Below are positions 1-5,800 of a DNA stretch of 8,453 nucleotides, piece after piece. The position numbers and the translations under genes were made by a program. The stretch spans positions 1 to 8,453 of the forward strand of contig JASLAI010000245.1 in NCBI GenBank assembly GCA_030147225.1. The letters are read 5' to 3'. Numbering within the stretch: position 1 is the first letter of the stretch; every line of letters starts with the position of its first letter. The notes beneath the pieces were generated by a model that was not told the origin of the DNA, made no database searches, and worked only from the letters and a program-made list of their open reading frames with translations. The DNA is from Planococcus sp. (in: firmicutes). GTDB taxonomy: Bacteria; Bacillota; Bacilli; Bacillales_A; Planococcaceae.

Positions 1-151
1 CTTCAACGATGCAAGTGTCGCAGGTTTCGATTGGATCTACTTCGGGCATATAACAAATTTGTGGGTGCAGAATCTTTTCTTCGTTAAGCACCTGCAATAT
101 GGTTTTTCCCTGTTCAAATTCAACAGAAGAGCCGTTAATCTTAATGGACAT
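1..151 (-). CDS. fdhF: Formate dehydrogenase alpha subunit, N-terminal part (cut by window edge)
   Basis: The first 50 codons of a molybdenum-dependent formate dehydrogenase of the Bacillus YrhE/YjgC type, which oxidises formate to CO2 in the cytoplasm. The visible part is a plant-type [2Fe-2S] ferredoxin domain. It begins MSIKINGSSVEFEQGK, and cysteines 33, 44 and 47 lie in the family pattern HPQICYMPEVDPIETCDTC. The catalytic bis-MGD domain lies beyond position 1, so whether the active-site residue is Cys or selenocysteine cannot be seen. The start is the ATG complement at 149-151, with a perfect AGGAGG at 159-164 on the minus strand, 7 nt upstream. It is divergent from the DUF2294-fdhD pair, whose FdhD product is needed to activate this enzyme. 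The family call is firm. The gene symbol is one of several in use (fdhF, fdhA, yrhE). Confidence 0.9.
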   Translation of the reverse strand, partial: MSIKINGSSVEFEQGKTILQVLNEEKILHPQICYMPEVDPIETCDTCIVE

Positions 152-185
152 GCCAAAACCTCCTTTTTAAATGAAAAAAATCCAC

Positions 186-222
186 TATGAAAAATACACT
201 TGACAAGTGCATCTGTTTCATA
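186..222. promoter_or_regulatory. 37-bp dyad in the fdhF/DUF2294 divergent region, candidate operator
   Basis: A perfect 13-bp palindrome, CACTTGACAAGTG (197-209, centred on 203), is flanked by an outer pair of inverted heptamers, TATGAAA (186-192) and TTTCATA (216-222), centred on 204. The two arms are almost concentric, with 4-nt and 6-nt gaps. It lies 35 to 71 bp upstream of the fdhF start codon. It could be an operator for a dimeric regulator or a hairpin in the fdhF 5' leader. I cannot name the regulator. TTGACA at 200-205 resembles a -35 box on the plus strand but has no well-spaced -10. Confidence 0.4.
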
Positions 223-280
223 ATGGAATAGTGTCTTAACAGGAATTGTTAAATGACCAATCCAAGCTTATAGGTTAAAG

Positions 281-294
281 TGAAAGCGCTGCCG
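281..294. promoter_or_regulatory. Possible CcpA box (cre-like site)
   Basis: TGAAAGCGCTGCCG matches the core of the Bacillus catabolite responsive element (TGWNANCGNTNWCA) at most positions, including the central CG, and deviates near the 3' end. It is about 27 bp upstream of the extended -10 at 321-329. Carbon catabolite control of formate dehydrogenase genes would make sense, but a site of this degeneracy can occur by chance. Confidence 0.3.
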
Positions 295-320
295 CACAGA
301 GGTACGACAAAACCAACATA

Positions 321-335
321 TGCTATTATTATAAA
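321..335 (+). promoter_or_regulatory. Candidate extended -10 promoter for the DUF2294-fdhD unit
   Basis: TGCTATTAT (321-329) fits an extended -10 element (TGnTATTAT), and TATAAA overlaps the end at 330-335. No good -35 hexamer is present 16 to 18 bp upstream, which extended -10 promoters can tolerate. Transcription would start near 336, giving a leader of about 70 nt before the ATG at 407. Confidence 0.4.
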
Positions 336-390
336 CAGTTGAAATGAGATGCACAACTAGAATTTCAAATAGTCAAAAAATAATGAGTCG

Positions 391-401
391 AAAGAGGAGG
401 A
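391..401 (+). promoter_or_regulatory. Ribosome binding site deciding the DUF2294 start
   Basis: AAAGAGGAGGA lies 5 nt upstream of the ATG at 407. The longer reading frame from an ATG at 344 has no such site and encodes 21 unfamiliar residues, so 407 is the real start. Confidence 0.8.
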
Positions 402-406
402 GACCA

Positions 407-790
407 ATGTCCAGACAAATCCATGAGTTCAATGACATCATTAGAAAGCTTCGGAAAAACCTGTTCGGAAAAGGTCCCGAGCGCATCCAGACCATCTTTG
501 TCAACGACATGGCAATTTCGACTTTGTATGGAAACCTGAGTCCTTCAGAACAATTTATCGCGAGAACACCTGAGGGCAGGGAAATGGTTCACGCTGCACG
601 CACCCGAATGATTCAGAGTGTTTACGCAACAGCAGCACCTGTCGGCATGGAGGAATTGCTTGGGGCGAAATTTGTCCACCTGTTCTCAGACATTAAAGTC
701 GAAGACGATATTGCCGTATCGGTTTTTCTGTTCGACCGGCCAATTGACCGAAAAGGACTTGAAGGAGGTGCACCAGATGCAGCAAGATAA
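407..790 (+). CDS. DUF2294 / MpsC-like family protein
   Basis: A soluble protein of 127 residues with no signal peptide or membrane segment. The pattern GKGPERIQTIFVNDM (21-35), then a YGNLSPSEQFIART segment (41-54) with EGREMVHAARTRM after it, is typical of DUF2294 proteins. This family includes the MpsC domain linked to a sodium/bicarbonate-related system in Staphylococcus. Its biochemical role is not settled. It is read divergently from formate dehydrogenase and its last 14 bp overlap the fdhD start, so the two are probably translationally coupled. That context suggests a job in formate dehydrogenase maturation or in its link to the membrane or electron chain. This is inference from position only. 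No catalytic motif is visible. The family call is fairly sure, the function unknown. Confidence 0.8.
   Translation: MSRQIHEFNDIIRKLRKNLFGKGPERIQTIFVNDMAISTLYGNLSPSEQFIARTPEGREMVHAARTRMIQSVYATAAPVGMEELLGAKFVHLFSDIKVEDDIAVSVFLFDRPIDRKGLEGGAPDAAR
762..768 (+). promoter_or_regulatory. Ribosome binding site deciding the fdhD start
   Basis: AAGGAGG, followed by TG, lies 8 nt upstream of the ATG at 777, inside the 3' end of the DUF2294 gene. It excludes the longer open frame beginning at 618, whose extra 53 residues overlap the DUF2294 coding sequence and resemble no FdhD. Confidence 0.85.
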
Positions 791-1592
791 AAATCGGAAG
801 ATCCTCCGCTATGAGAAAGGTGCATTTACCGAAAAAGAAGACCGTGTTGTCATTGAACAGCCGGCTACCATCAACATAAACGGCAAAGAATTCATCACCA
901 TCGTATGTTCGCCTGAACATATGGAGGAAATGGCGATCGGCTTCTTGGTTGCTGAACGGATCATTCCAAATTACCGGGATATTCAAGATATCCGTTTGGA
1001 TGAAAAAAGCGGAACCTTATACGTCACTGCCGAGAAAGTCTACCCGTTTTTCGAGCAGCTGCAGAATAAACGGTTTATCAGTTCCTGCTGCGGTATGAGC
1101 AGACAAGGATTTATCTTTGCGCATGATGCCATGATTGCCAAAAAGATGTCCGAAGTCCGTGTTACCTTAACGCCAGAAAATTGTTTTCAGCTTATGGATG
1201 ACATGGCAAATTCAGCAGAAATGTTCAAACAGACGGGTGGGGTCCATAACGCAGCGCTTTGTGATGCAGATGGCATTATCGTTGCGCGGATGGATATCGG
1301 CAGGCATAATGCTTTGGACAAAATATATGGGTACTGCCTCATGAATAATATCGATGTACGTGATAAGGTCATCGTCTTCAGTGGACGGATATCATCGGAA
1401 ATTTTGCTGAAAGTAGCGAAGATCGGCTGTGAGATCGTTCTGTCAAAATCCGCTCCGACTGAACTCGCATTGACTTTGGCCGATGACTTAGGAATTACAG
1501 CAGTCGGCTTTATCCGTAATGGATCATTCAATCTGTATACGCATCCTGAACGCATCCTAAATGAGAAAAACACCGTACAGTCAGAAAAATAA
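777..1592 (+). CDS. fdhD: Formate dehydrogenase accessory sulfurtransferase FdhD
   Basis: FdhD takes sulfur from a cysteine desulfurase and transfers it to the molybdenum cofactor before insertion into formate dehydrogenase. The protein has 271 residues, normal for the family. Family motifs in order are the FITIVCSPEHMEEMAIGFL block (39-57), the cysteine loop SSCCGMSRQG (102-111), TGGVHNAAL (153-161), DIGRHNALDKIYG (173-185), SGRISSEILLKVAK (202-215) and SKSAPTELA (223-231). The cysteine loop carries adjacent Cys104-Cys105 rather than the CxxC known from E. coli; I believe this is common in Bacillus homologues. It overlaps the DUF2294 gene by 14 bp. A promoter for the next gene begins only a few bases after its stop codon. 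Confidence 0.95.
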   Translation: MQQDKNRKILRYEKGAFTEKEDRVVIEQPATININGKEFITIVCSPEHMEEMAIGFLVAERIIPNYRDIQDIRLDEKSGTLYVTAEKVYPFFEQLQNKRFISSCCGMSRQGFIFAHDAMIAKKMSEVRVTLTPENCFQLMDDMANSAEMFKQTGGVHNAALCDADGIIVARMDIGRHNALDKIYGYCLMNNIDVRDKVIVFSGRISSEILLKVAKIGCEIVLSKSAPTELALTLADDLGITAVGFIRNGSFNLYTHPERILNEKNTVQSEK

Positions 1593-1598
1593 AAAATG

Positions 1599-1627
1599 GT
1601 GACAAAAAAAGTTAAGGGTGCTATGAT
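1599..1627 (+). promoter_or_regulatory. Strong sigma-A-type promoter for the OFA transporter
   Basis: GTGACA (1599-1604), exactly 17 bp, then TATGAT (1622-1627). The -10 is preceded by TGC, giving an extended -10. Each hexamer matches the consensus at five of six positions. It begins 7 bp after the fdhD stop. The predicted transcription start near 1634 leaves about 210 nt of leader before the transporter. A weaker alternative nearer the gene is listed at 1787-1815. Confidence 0.6.
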
Positions 1628-1651
1628 TCTAATCGTCTTACTATTCGGTAA

Positions 1652-1705
1652 GTTTAAACGTTCAAGTTCAAACAAGCTGCAGCTAAACATTCGAACCGTT
1701 TAAAC
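1652..1705 (+). repeat. Imperfect hairpin in the transporter leader
   Basis: GTTTAAAC (1652-1659) pairs with GTTTAAAC (1698-1705). With C1697 bulged, GTTC (1660-1663) then pairs with GAAC (1693-1696), giving a 12-bp stem. The loop contains a 10-bp palindrome, AGCTGCAGCT (1675-1684). It lies about 18 nt after the predicted transcription start. No U-run follows, so it is not a simple terminator. It could be a regulatory RNA element or a protein-binding dyad. Confidence 0.45.
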
Positions 1706-1706
1706 T

Positions 1707-1747
1707 GGCCATTTCCGCCATTGAAGTCTTTAAATCGCGGCCTTTTT
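1707..1747 (+). terminator. Weak terminator- or attenuator-like element in the transporter leader
   Basis: CCGC (1715-1718) can pair with GCGG (1737-1740), extended with bulges by GG (1707-1708) and CC (1741-1742). Five T follow at once (1743-1747). The stem is short and the loop long (18 nt), so this is a weak terminator. It could end read-through from fdhD or act as an attenuator of the transporter transcript. Confidence 0.3.
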
Positions 1748-1780
1748 ATCGCAATTACCCCAACTGTCAGAAAGAAAATT

Positions 1781-1806
1781 AATGATTTGGCTCTCTGAAA
1801 ATCATT
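1781..1806 (+). repeat. AT-rich hairpin upstream of the transporter RBS
   Basis: AATGATTT (1781-1788) pairs with AAATCATT (1799-1806) around a 10-nt loop, 25 nt before the AGGAGG at 1831-1836. TCAGA (1766-1770) is complementary to TCTGA (1794-1798) in the loop, so a pseudoknot or an alternative fold is possible. The stem is AT-only apart from one G-C pair and is probably weak. Confidence 0.3.
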
Positions 1807-1815
1807 TTATATATG
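1787..1815 (+). promoter_or_regulatory. Alternative weaker promoter close to the OFA transporter
   Basis: TTGGCT (1787-1792), 17 bp, TATATG (1810-1815). Each hexamer matches the sigma-A consensus at about four of six positions. Transcription from here would start near 1822 and skip most of the leader. It overlaps the hairpin at 1781-1806, so the two readings compete. Confidence 0.3.
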
Positions 1816-1846
1816 CGTACCAATGGAATCAGGAGGTTAGGGGAAA

Positions 1847-3130
1847 ATGAAAAAAAAGCCGAAGAACAGGTGGTTGATTGCTTTATCTGCTGTAGGGATA
1901 CATATTTCGATTGGATCTGTTTACGCCTGGAGCAATTTTACGAATCCATTGATTGACCAGTTTGGATGGACTACCAGTCAAGTGCAATTGACATTCAGTA
2001 TCGCGATCCTTTTTTTAGGATTGTCTGCTGCATTTTTTGGCAGTTTTGTTGAAAAGTACGGTCCGAGAAAAGCTGGACTTGTCGCAGCATTGTTCTTTGG
2101 ATGTGGAATTATCGGATCAGGGTTTGCTGTAAGCGCTTCCTCTTTGCCGATGCTTTATGTGTTTTACGGAGCCCTCGGCGGAATCGGACTAGGTATCGGC
2201 TATATAGCACCCGTTTCAACTTTAGTGAAATGGTTTCCTGACCGCCGAGGACTGGCTACTGGACTTGCCATTATGGGCTTTGGTTTTGCGGCAGCCATCA
2301 GCAGTCCTATTATGGAAATACTGATCACATCAGTTGGAGTGGAACAGACTTTTTACATACTGGGTGCTGCCTACTTGATCATTATGGTATTGTCTTCGCT
2401 TTATCTTGAAAAACCTGAAGAGGGTTGGGCACCTGCTGGTTTTGAAGAGAAAGTTAACAGCGGCAAGGCAGAAAGAAAGATTGATTTGTCCCAGTTGACT
2501 GCCAATGAAGCGGTTAAAACCAAACGCTTTTACTATTTGTGGATTATGCTGTTTATTAATGTGACATGCGGCATTGCCATTTTGTCGGCCGCGAAACCAA
2601 TGGCTATCGACAGCATTGGCATGACGACGATTCAAGCAGCTGCTTTGGTTGGCGTCCTTGGAATTTTCAATGGCCTTGGCCGTCTCGGCTGGGCGGCGAT
2701 TTCTGATTACATTGGCCGTCCGAATACGTATACGGCTTTCTTCGTAATCCAGATAGCGTTATTTGCATTGCTGCCATTCACAACTAATGCGATCTTCTTC
2801 CAGATTATGCTGGCTATCATCTACACTTGCTACGGAGGGGGATTTGCCTCGATTCCCGCATATATTGCCGATATATTCGGCACCAAACAGCTTGGTGCAA
2901 TCCATGGATACATTCTGACAGCTTGGGCGGCTGCTGGACTTGCAGGCCCATTGTTCGCGGCATTTATGAAAGATAAGACAGGCAGTTATGAAAGCAGCCT
3001 GCTGTTCTTCGCCGCACTTTTTGTTGTGGCATTGCTGATTTCACTGGTCATCCGTCTCGATATCCGTCGGATCCGTGCTAAGAATGCAGAAGTTCATGTG
3101 CCAGCAAGAACCGAAGTTGCCAGTGATTAA
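1847..3130 (+). CDS. OFA family MFS transporter (oxalate/formate antiporter-like)
   Basis: A 427-residue inner-membrane carrier of the major facilitator superfamily with about twelve hydrophobic segments and a cytoplasmic central loop near 187-225. The N-terminal GIHISIGSVYAWSNF (17-31) and the GGIGLGIGYIAPVSTLVKWF block with PDRRGLATGL (111-140) mark the OFA family, to which Oxalobacter OxlT and E. coli YhjX belong. R279 in NGLGRLGW probably corresponds to the OxlT substrate arginine. The matching region of helix 11 (353-372) has no lysine, unlike OxlT. The start follows AGGAGG (1831-1836). Lying between the formate dehydrogenase genes and the Moco operon, it most likely carries formate or a related small carboxylate. 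The exact substrate cannot be read from sequence. Confidence 0.85.
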   Translation: MKKKPKNRWLIALSAVGIHISIGSVYAWSNFTNPLIDQFGWTTSQVQLTFSIAILFLGLSAAFFGSFVEKYGPRKAGLVAALFFGCGIIGSGFAVSASSLPMLYVFYGALGGIGLGIGYIAPVSTLVKWFPDRRGLATGLAIMGFGFAAAISSPIMEILITSVGVEQTFYILGAAYLIIMVLSSLYLEKPEEGWAPAGFEEKVNSGKAERKIDLSQLTANEAVKTKRFYYLWIMLFINVTCGIAILSAAKPMAIDSIGMTTIQAAALVGVLGIFNGLGRLGWAAISDYIGRPNTYTAFFVIQIALFALLPFTTNAIFFQIMLAIIYTCYGGGFASIPAYIADIFGTKQLGAIHGYILTAWAAAGLAGPLFAAFMKDKTGSYESSLLFFAALFVVALLISLVIRLDIRRIRAKNAEVHVPARTEVASD

Positions 3131-3197
3131 AAACTAATCCTTGAATACCGACGGATCCATACGTCACTCATTTAAAGCCGTAACCATACGGATTCTC
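3131..3197. other. Short spacer after the transporter
   Basis: No gene is seen. A small 5-bp hairpin, CCGTA (3178-3182) with TACGG (3187-3191), and two copies of CCATACG are present just before the terminator. Nothing else is supportable. Confidence 0.5.
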
Positions 3198-3240
3198 AAA
3201 ACAACCTTGAAATCATTATTCTCAAGGTTGTTTTTAATTT
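3198..3240 (+). terminator. Rho-independent terminator of the OFA transporter gene
   Basis: AAAACAACCTTGA (3198-3210) pairs perfectly with TCAAGGTTGTTTT (3222-3234), a 13-bp stem with an 11-nt loop, followed by TAATTT and more T. It separates the transporter unit from the Moco operon. The A-run on the left arm also gives a T-run on the other strand. Confidence 0.9.
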
Positions 3241-3256
3241 TTAAGAAAAGACAGGT

Positions 3257-3313
3257 TTGACAGCATAAGAGGCATTGTATAAGTTTAATACGAGCAGGAC
3301 TATTGTTTATAAT
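3257..3313 (+). promoter_or_regulatory. moeA: Candidate promoter region of the Moco operon
   Basis: A perfect TTGACA (3257-3262) is followed by TATAAG (3278-3283), but the 15-bp spacing is short. A perfect TATAAT (3308-3313) further down has only a poor -35 (TTAATA, 3285-3290). One of these two probably drives moeA, with a leader of about 70 to 100 nt. The leader is AT-rich, and I see no structure in it resembling the Moco riboswitch. Confidence 0.45.
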
Positions 3314-3388
3314 GATGAAGATACATAGCGAATTTTAAAAAAACAATTTAAATAAAGCGAGAAATGAATTTGAGGGAGCTGAAGGTAA

Positions 3389-4633
3389 ATGGTTGAGAAA
3401 CGCAATCCGATTCCTGTTTCAGAAGCGGTTGAACGGGTGTTGAAGCATGCTTTGCCGCTAGGCGCAGAAAAGGTGGAATTGGAAGAAAGTTATGGCCGCA
3501 TCCTCGCTGAACCAATTGTTGCCCGAAACGATGTGCCGCCGTTTAACCGGTCTCCTTATGATGGCTATGCCATCTATTCAGCAGATTCCGAAGGAGCATC
3601 AGGCGACAATCGGATCGCCTTTACAGTAATCGACCACATCGGAGCGGGCGAAGTATCGGCTCGAAAACTGAAGACTCGAGAAGCAATCCGCCTTATGACC
3701 GGTGCACAATTGCCAGAAGGCGCAGATGCAGTAGTGATGTTTGAACAGGCGATTGAATCAAACGATGGCATCACTATTCGTAAGCCCTTTGAAAGATGGG
3801 AAAATGTCTCCATGAAGGGTGAAGATGTCCAGAAAAATGAAGTAGTTATCGACAGCGGCAGCTTTATTAACCCTGGAACGATTGCATTGCTCGCAACATT
3901 CGGCTATACCCAGGTATCAGTGGCAAAACAACCGGTTATCGGAATTCTTTCTACAGGAACGGAATTGCTGGCAGTGAGCGACAAACTAGTGCCAGGGAAG
4001 ATACGCAACAGCAACGGGCCAATGATTGTAGCGCAGCTGAAACGAATGGGTTTGCGATGCAAAATGTATGGCATGTCCATAGACAAATTGGACGAAAGTT
4101 ATGAAGTAGTCAAAAATGCGGCGGCTGAAACCGATTGCCTAATTACAACAGGAGGAGTTTCCGTCGGTGATTTCGATTTTCTGCCGGCAATTTACGAGCG
4201 GCTTAACGCTGAAGTATTGTTCAACAAAGTGGCTATGCGCCCGGGGAGTGTTACGACGGTTGCAGTGGCAGATGGACGGTATTTGTTTGGTTTATCCGGT
4301 AATCCCTCTGCCTGCTTTACTGGTTTTGAGCTATTCGTTCGTCCTGCTTTGCTGAAGATGATGGGGGCAGGGAAACTCTATTTGCCCCAAACACAAGCGA
4401 AGCTGGGAGAAGATTTTTCTAAAGCTAATCCGTTTACCCGTTTTATCCGTGCCACTTATGATGGCGTGACGGTGTCGCCGGCTGGCTTCAATAAGTCCAA
4501 TGCTGTATCATCTATCGCACGAGGCAATGCATTGATTGTCCTGCCGGGCGGTACCCGCGGTTTTCAATCGAGTGATGTTGTGGATGTCCTGCTCCTTGGT
4601 GTGGAAGAGGGTTCTGACAAATGGCAGCTGTAA
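3389..4633 (+). CDS. moeA: Molybdopterin molybdotransferase MoeA
   Basis: MoeA inserts molybdate into adenylylated molybdopterin, the last step before nucleotide addition. The 414-residue length is normal. Motifs in order: PPFNRSPYDGYA (50-61) with the key Asp58, LMTGAQLPEGADAVVMFE (102-119), GEDVQKNEVV (144-153), ILSTGTEL (186-193), IRNSNGPM (205-212), TTGGVSVGDFDF (253-264), VAMRPGS (281-287) and GLSGNPSACFTGFELFVRP (301-319), followed by the C-terminal beta-barrel domain (about 335-405). The start ATG has GAGGGAG and GAAGG upstream. It is first in the operon, and its last 13 bp overlap mobB. All expected active-site segments are present, so it should be functional. Confidence 0.96.
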   Translation: MVEKRNPIPVSEAVERVLKHALPLGAEKVELEESYGRILAEPIVARNDVPPFNRSPYDGYAIYSADSEGASGDNRIAFTVIDHIGAGEVSARKLKTREAIRLMTGAQLPEGADAVVMFEQAIESNDGITIRKPFERWENVSMKGEDVQKNEVVIDSGSFINPGTIALLATFGYTQVSVAKQPVIGILSTGTELLAVSDKLVPGKIRNSNGPMIVAQLKRMGLRCKMYGMSIDKLDESYEVVKNAAAETDCLITTGGVSVGDFDFLPAIYERLNAEVLFNKVAMRPGSVTTVAVADGRYLFGLSGNPSACFTGFELFVRPALLKMMGAGKLYLPQTQAKLGEDFSKANPFTRFIRATYDGVTVSPAGFNKSNAVSSIARGNALIVLPGGTRGFQSSDVVDVLLLGVEEGSDKWQL

Positions 4634-5130
4634 AAGTGCTGCAAGTAGTCGGCTTCAAAAACAGCGGCAAGACGACTTTGACGTTACACTTGCTGAAACA
4701 GGCGAAAAATATAGGGAAAACGATTTCGACCATCAAGCATCACGGCCATGGCGGGGCACTTGAAATGCCGGCTGCAGGAACCGATAGCACGCGGCTATTC
4801 GAAGAAGGAGCGGAGTGCTCGGTCGCTTATGGCGGTGGGGTCATTCAAATGCATCAACGAAAAGCAGAAGCGTCATTGAGTGAACTGGTGGCACTTGCTT
4901 CTCTTGCAAATCCGGATTTGGTATTGGTTGAGGGCTTTAAAGATGCCGATTATGAGAAAATTGTATTGCTGCGGTCAGCGGAAGATTGGGTAGAGCTTCA
5001 AAAGCTTGCACAGATCAAGTTAGTAATTGCAGCGGATAAGATGGTACTGGACAATATCCCGATTATTCTGCAGAATGACAGTAAGCAATTGCGCTCTTGG
5101 TTTATCAACTGGATGGATGGTGGAAGATAA
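4621..5130 (+). CDS. mobB: Molybdopterin-guanine dinucleotide biosynthesis protein MobB
   Basis: MobB is a small GTP-binding P-loop protein that helps MobA make the guanine dinucleotide form of Moco; it is helpful rather than essential in E. coli. The protein has 169 residues. The Walker A motif GFKNSGKT is at 11-18, TIKHHGHGG at 37-45, TDSTRLFEEGA at 54-64 and the VLVEGFK segment at 101-107, all typical of MobB. The start ATG lies inside the end of moeA, with GGAAGAGGG upstream (about 4603-4611), and the stop codon shares its last base with the moaE start (TAATG). Strong translational coupling is likely. Confidence 0.95.
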   Translation: MAAVKVLQVVGFKNSGKTTLTLHLLKQAKNIGKTISTIKHHGHGGALEMPAAGTDSTRLFEEGAECSVAYGGGVIQMHQRKAEASLSELVALASLANPDLVLVEGFKDADYEKIVLLRSAEDWVELQKLAQIKLVIAADKMVLDNIPIILQNDSKQLRSWFINWMDGGR

Positions 5131-5570
5131 TGAAGGCATTTGAAATAGTGACAGAGGCAATCAACCCTCAAGTTTATGCGGATTTTGTGCTGCGACCGGA
5201 AGCAGGCGCTGTAACTTTGTTTACAGGCCATGTCCGAGAGTGGACAAAAGGCGTACGGACATTTCATTTATCCTATGAAGCGTATATACCGATGGCTGAG
5301 AAAAAGCTGGCACAGATCGGCGAAGAAATCGAACAGCGCTGGGAAGGTACAAAAGTGGCAATCGCCCATCGTATTGGAGAACTGCAGATCAGTGACATCG
5401 CGGTTGTCATTGCAGTTTCATCACCGCACCGAAAAACAGCCTACGAAGCAAACGAGTATGCTATAGAACGAATCAAAGAAATTGTTCCAATATGGAAAAA
5501 AGAAATTTGGGAAGACGGCGAAGAATGGATCGGTGACCAGAAGAAAAAACCGGAAGGGGAATTGACATGA
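5130..5570 (+). CDS. moaE: Molybdopterin synthase catalytic subunit MoaE
   Basis: MoaE, the large subunit of molybdopterin synthase, transfers two sulfurs from thiocarboxylated MoaD to cyclic pyranopterin monophosphate. It has 146 residues. Conserved blocks are FTGHVREWTKG (31-41), LSYEAY (47-52), HRIGELQISDIAVVIAVSSPHR (80-101) and AIERIKEIVPIWKKE (111-125). Lys116 and Lys123 match the active-site lysines 119 and 126 of E. coli MoaE, and Arg36 and His100 match its Arg39 and His103. The chosen start is the ATG of TAATG at the mobB stop. An ATG 33 bp upstream lies within mobB and lacks family similarity. The last 4 bp overlap moaD (ATGA). Confidence 0.96.
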   Translation: MKAFEIVTEAINPQVYADFVLRPEAGAVTLFTGHVREWTKGVRTFHLSYEAYIPMAEKKLAQIGEEIEQRWEGTKVAIAHRIGELQISDIAVVIAVSSPHRKTAYEANEYAIERIKEIVPIWKKEIWEDGEEWIGDQKKKPEGELT

Positions 5571-5800
5571 TCAGCTTGCGTTATTTTGCAGGACTCCGGG
5601 AACAAACAGGCGTTTCAGAAGAACAAGTCGATATGGCTGGACAAACTGTGGAAGACCTATGGCAATGGGCAACCCAAAAATACCCGGATTTTTTGTCAGG
5701 GGCGGCACGCATCGCTGTTAATGAAGAGTATGCACTGCCGACAGATATTCTGAAGACTGGAGACATTGTCGCTTTTATTCCACCGGTAAGCGGAGGATGA
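5567..5800 (+). CDS. moaD: Molybdopterin synthase sulfur carrier subunit MoaD
   Basis: A ubiquitin-fold sulfur carrier of 77 residues. The conserved C-terminus FIPPVSGG (70-77) ends in the Gly-Gly that is adenylylated and converted to a thiocarboxylate by a MoeB-type enzyme. It opens MISLRYFAGLREQTG, as usual for MoaD. The start overlaps the moaE stop as ATGA, with GGAAGGGGA at 5552-5560. The stop overlaps the mobA start in the same way. It forms the synthase with MoaE. The activating enzyme is not encoded in this window. Confidence 0.96.
   Translation: MISLRYFAGLREQTGVSEEQVDMAGQTVEDLWQWATQKYPDFLSGAARIAVNEEYALPTDILKTGDIVAFIPPVSGG
5792..5796 (+). promoter_or_regulatory. GGAGG directly touching the mobA start codon
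   Basis: GGAGG (5792-5796) overlaps the Gly-Gly codons of moaD and abuts the mobA ATG with no spacer. Such spacing is too short for ordinary initiation. No other in-frame start nearby preserves the MobA nucleotide-binding loop, so mobA probably depends on ribosomes that have just ended moaD. Confidence 0.5.

Noticed and set aside
200..228. A plus-strand promoter starting with TTGACA at 200-205
   Set aside because: The nearest -10-like hexamers are at 13 or 15 bp spacing and poor. The TTGACA is better explained as the centre of the dyad.
344..406. A longer N-terminus for the DUF2294 protein from an ATG at 344
   Set aside because: No ribosome site precedes it, the extra 21 residues do not resemble the family, and a strong RBS marks the ATG at 407.
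618..776. An extended fdhD frame beginning at 618
   Set aside because: It lies inside the DUF2294 gene in another frame and lacks FdhD similarity. AAGGAGG at 762-768 sets the start at 777.
1628..1846. A Moco or other known riboswitch in the transporter leader
   Set aside because: I could not match the conserved core of any riboswitch class I know. Only generic hairpins are visible, so it is listed as an open finding.
2128..2141. A second cre-like sequence, TGTAAGCGCTTCCT
   Set aside because: It lies deep inside the transporter coding sequence and an AGCGCT core is common by chance.
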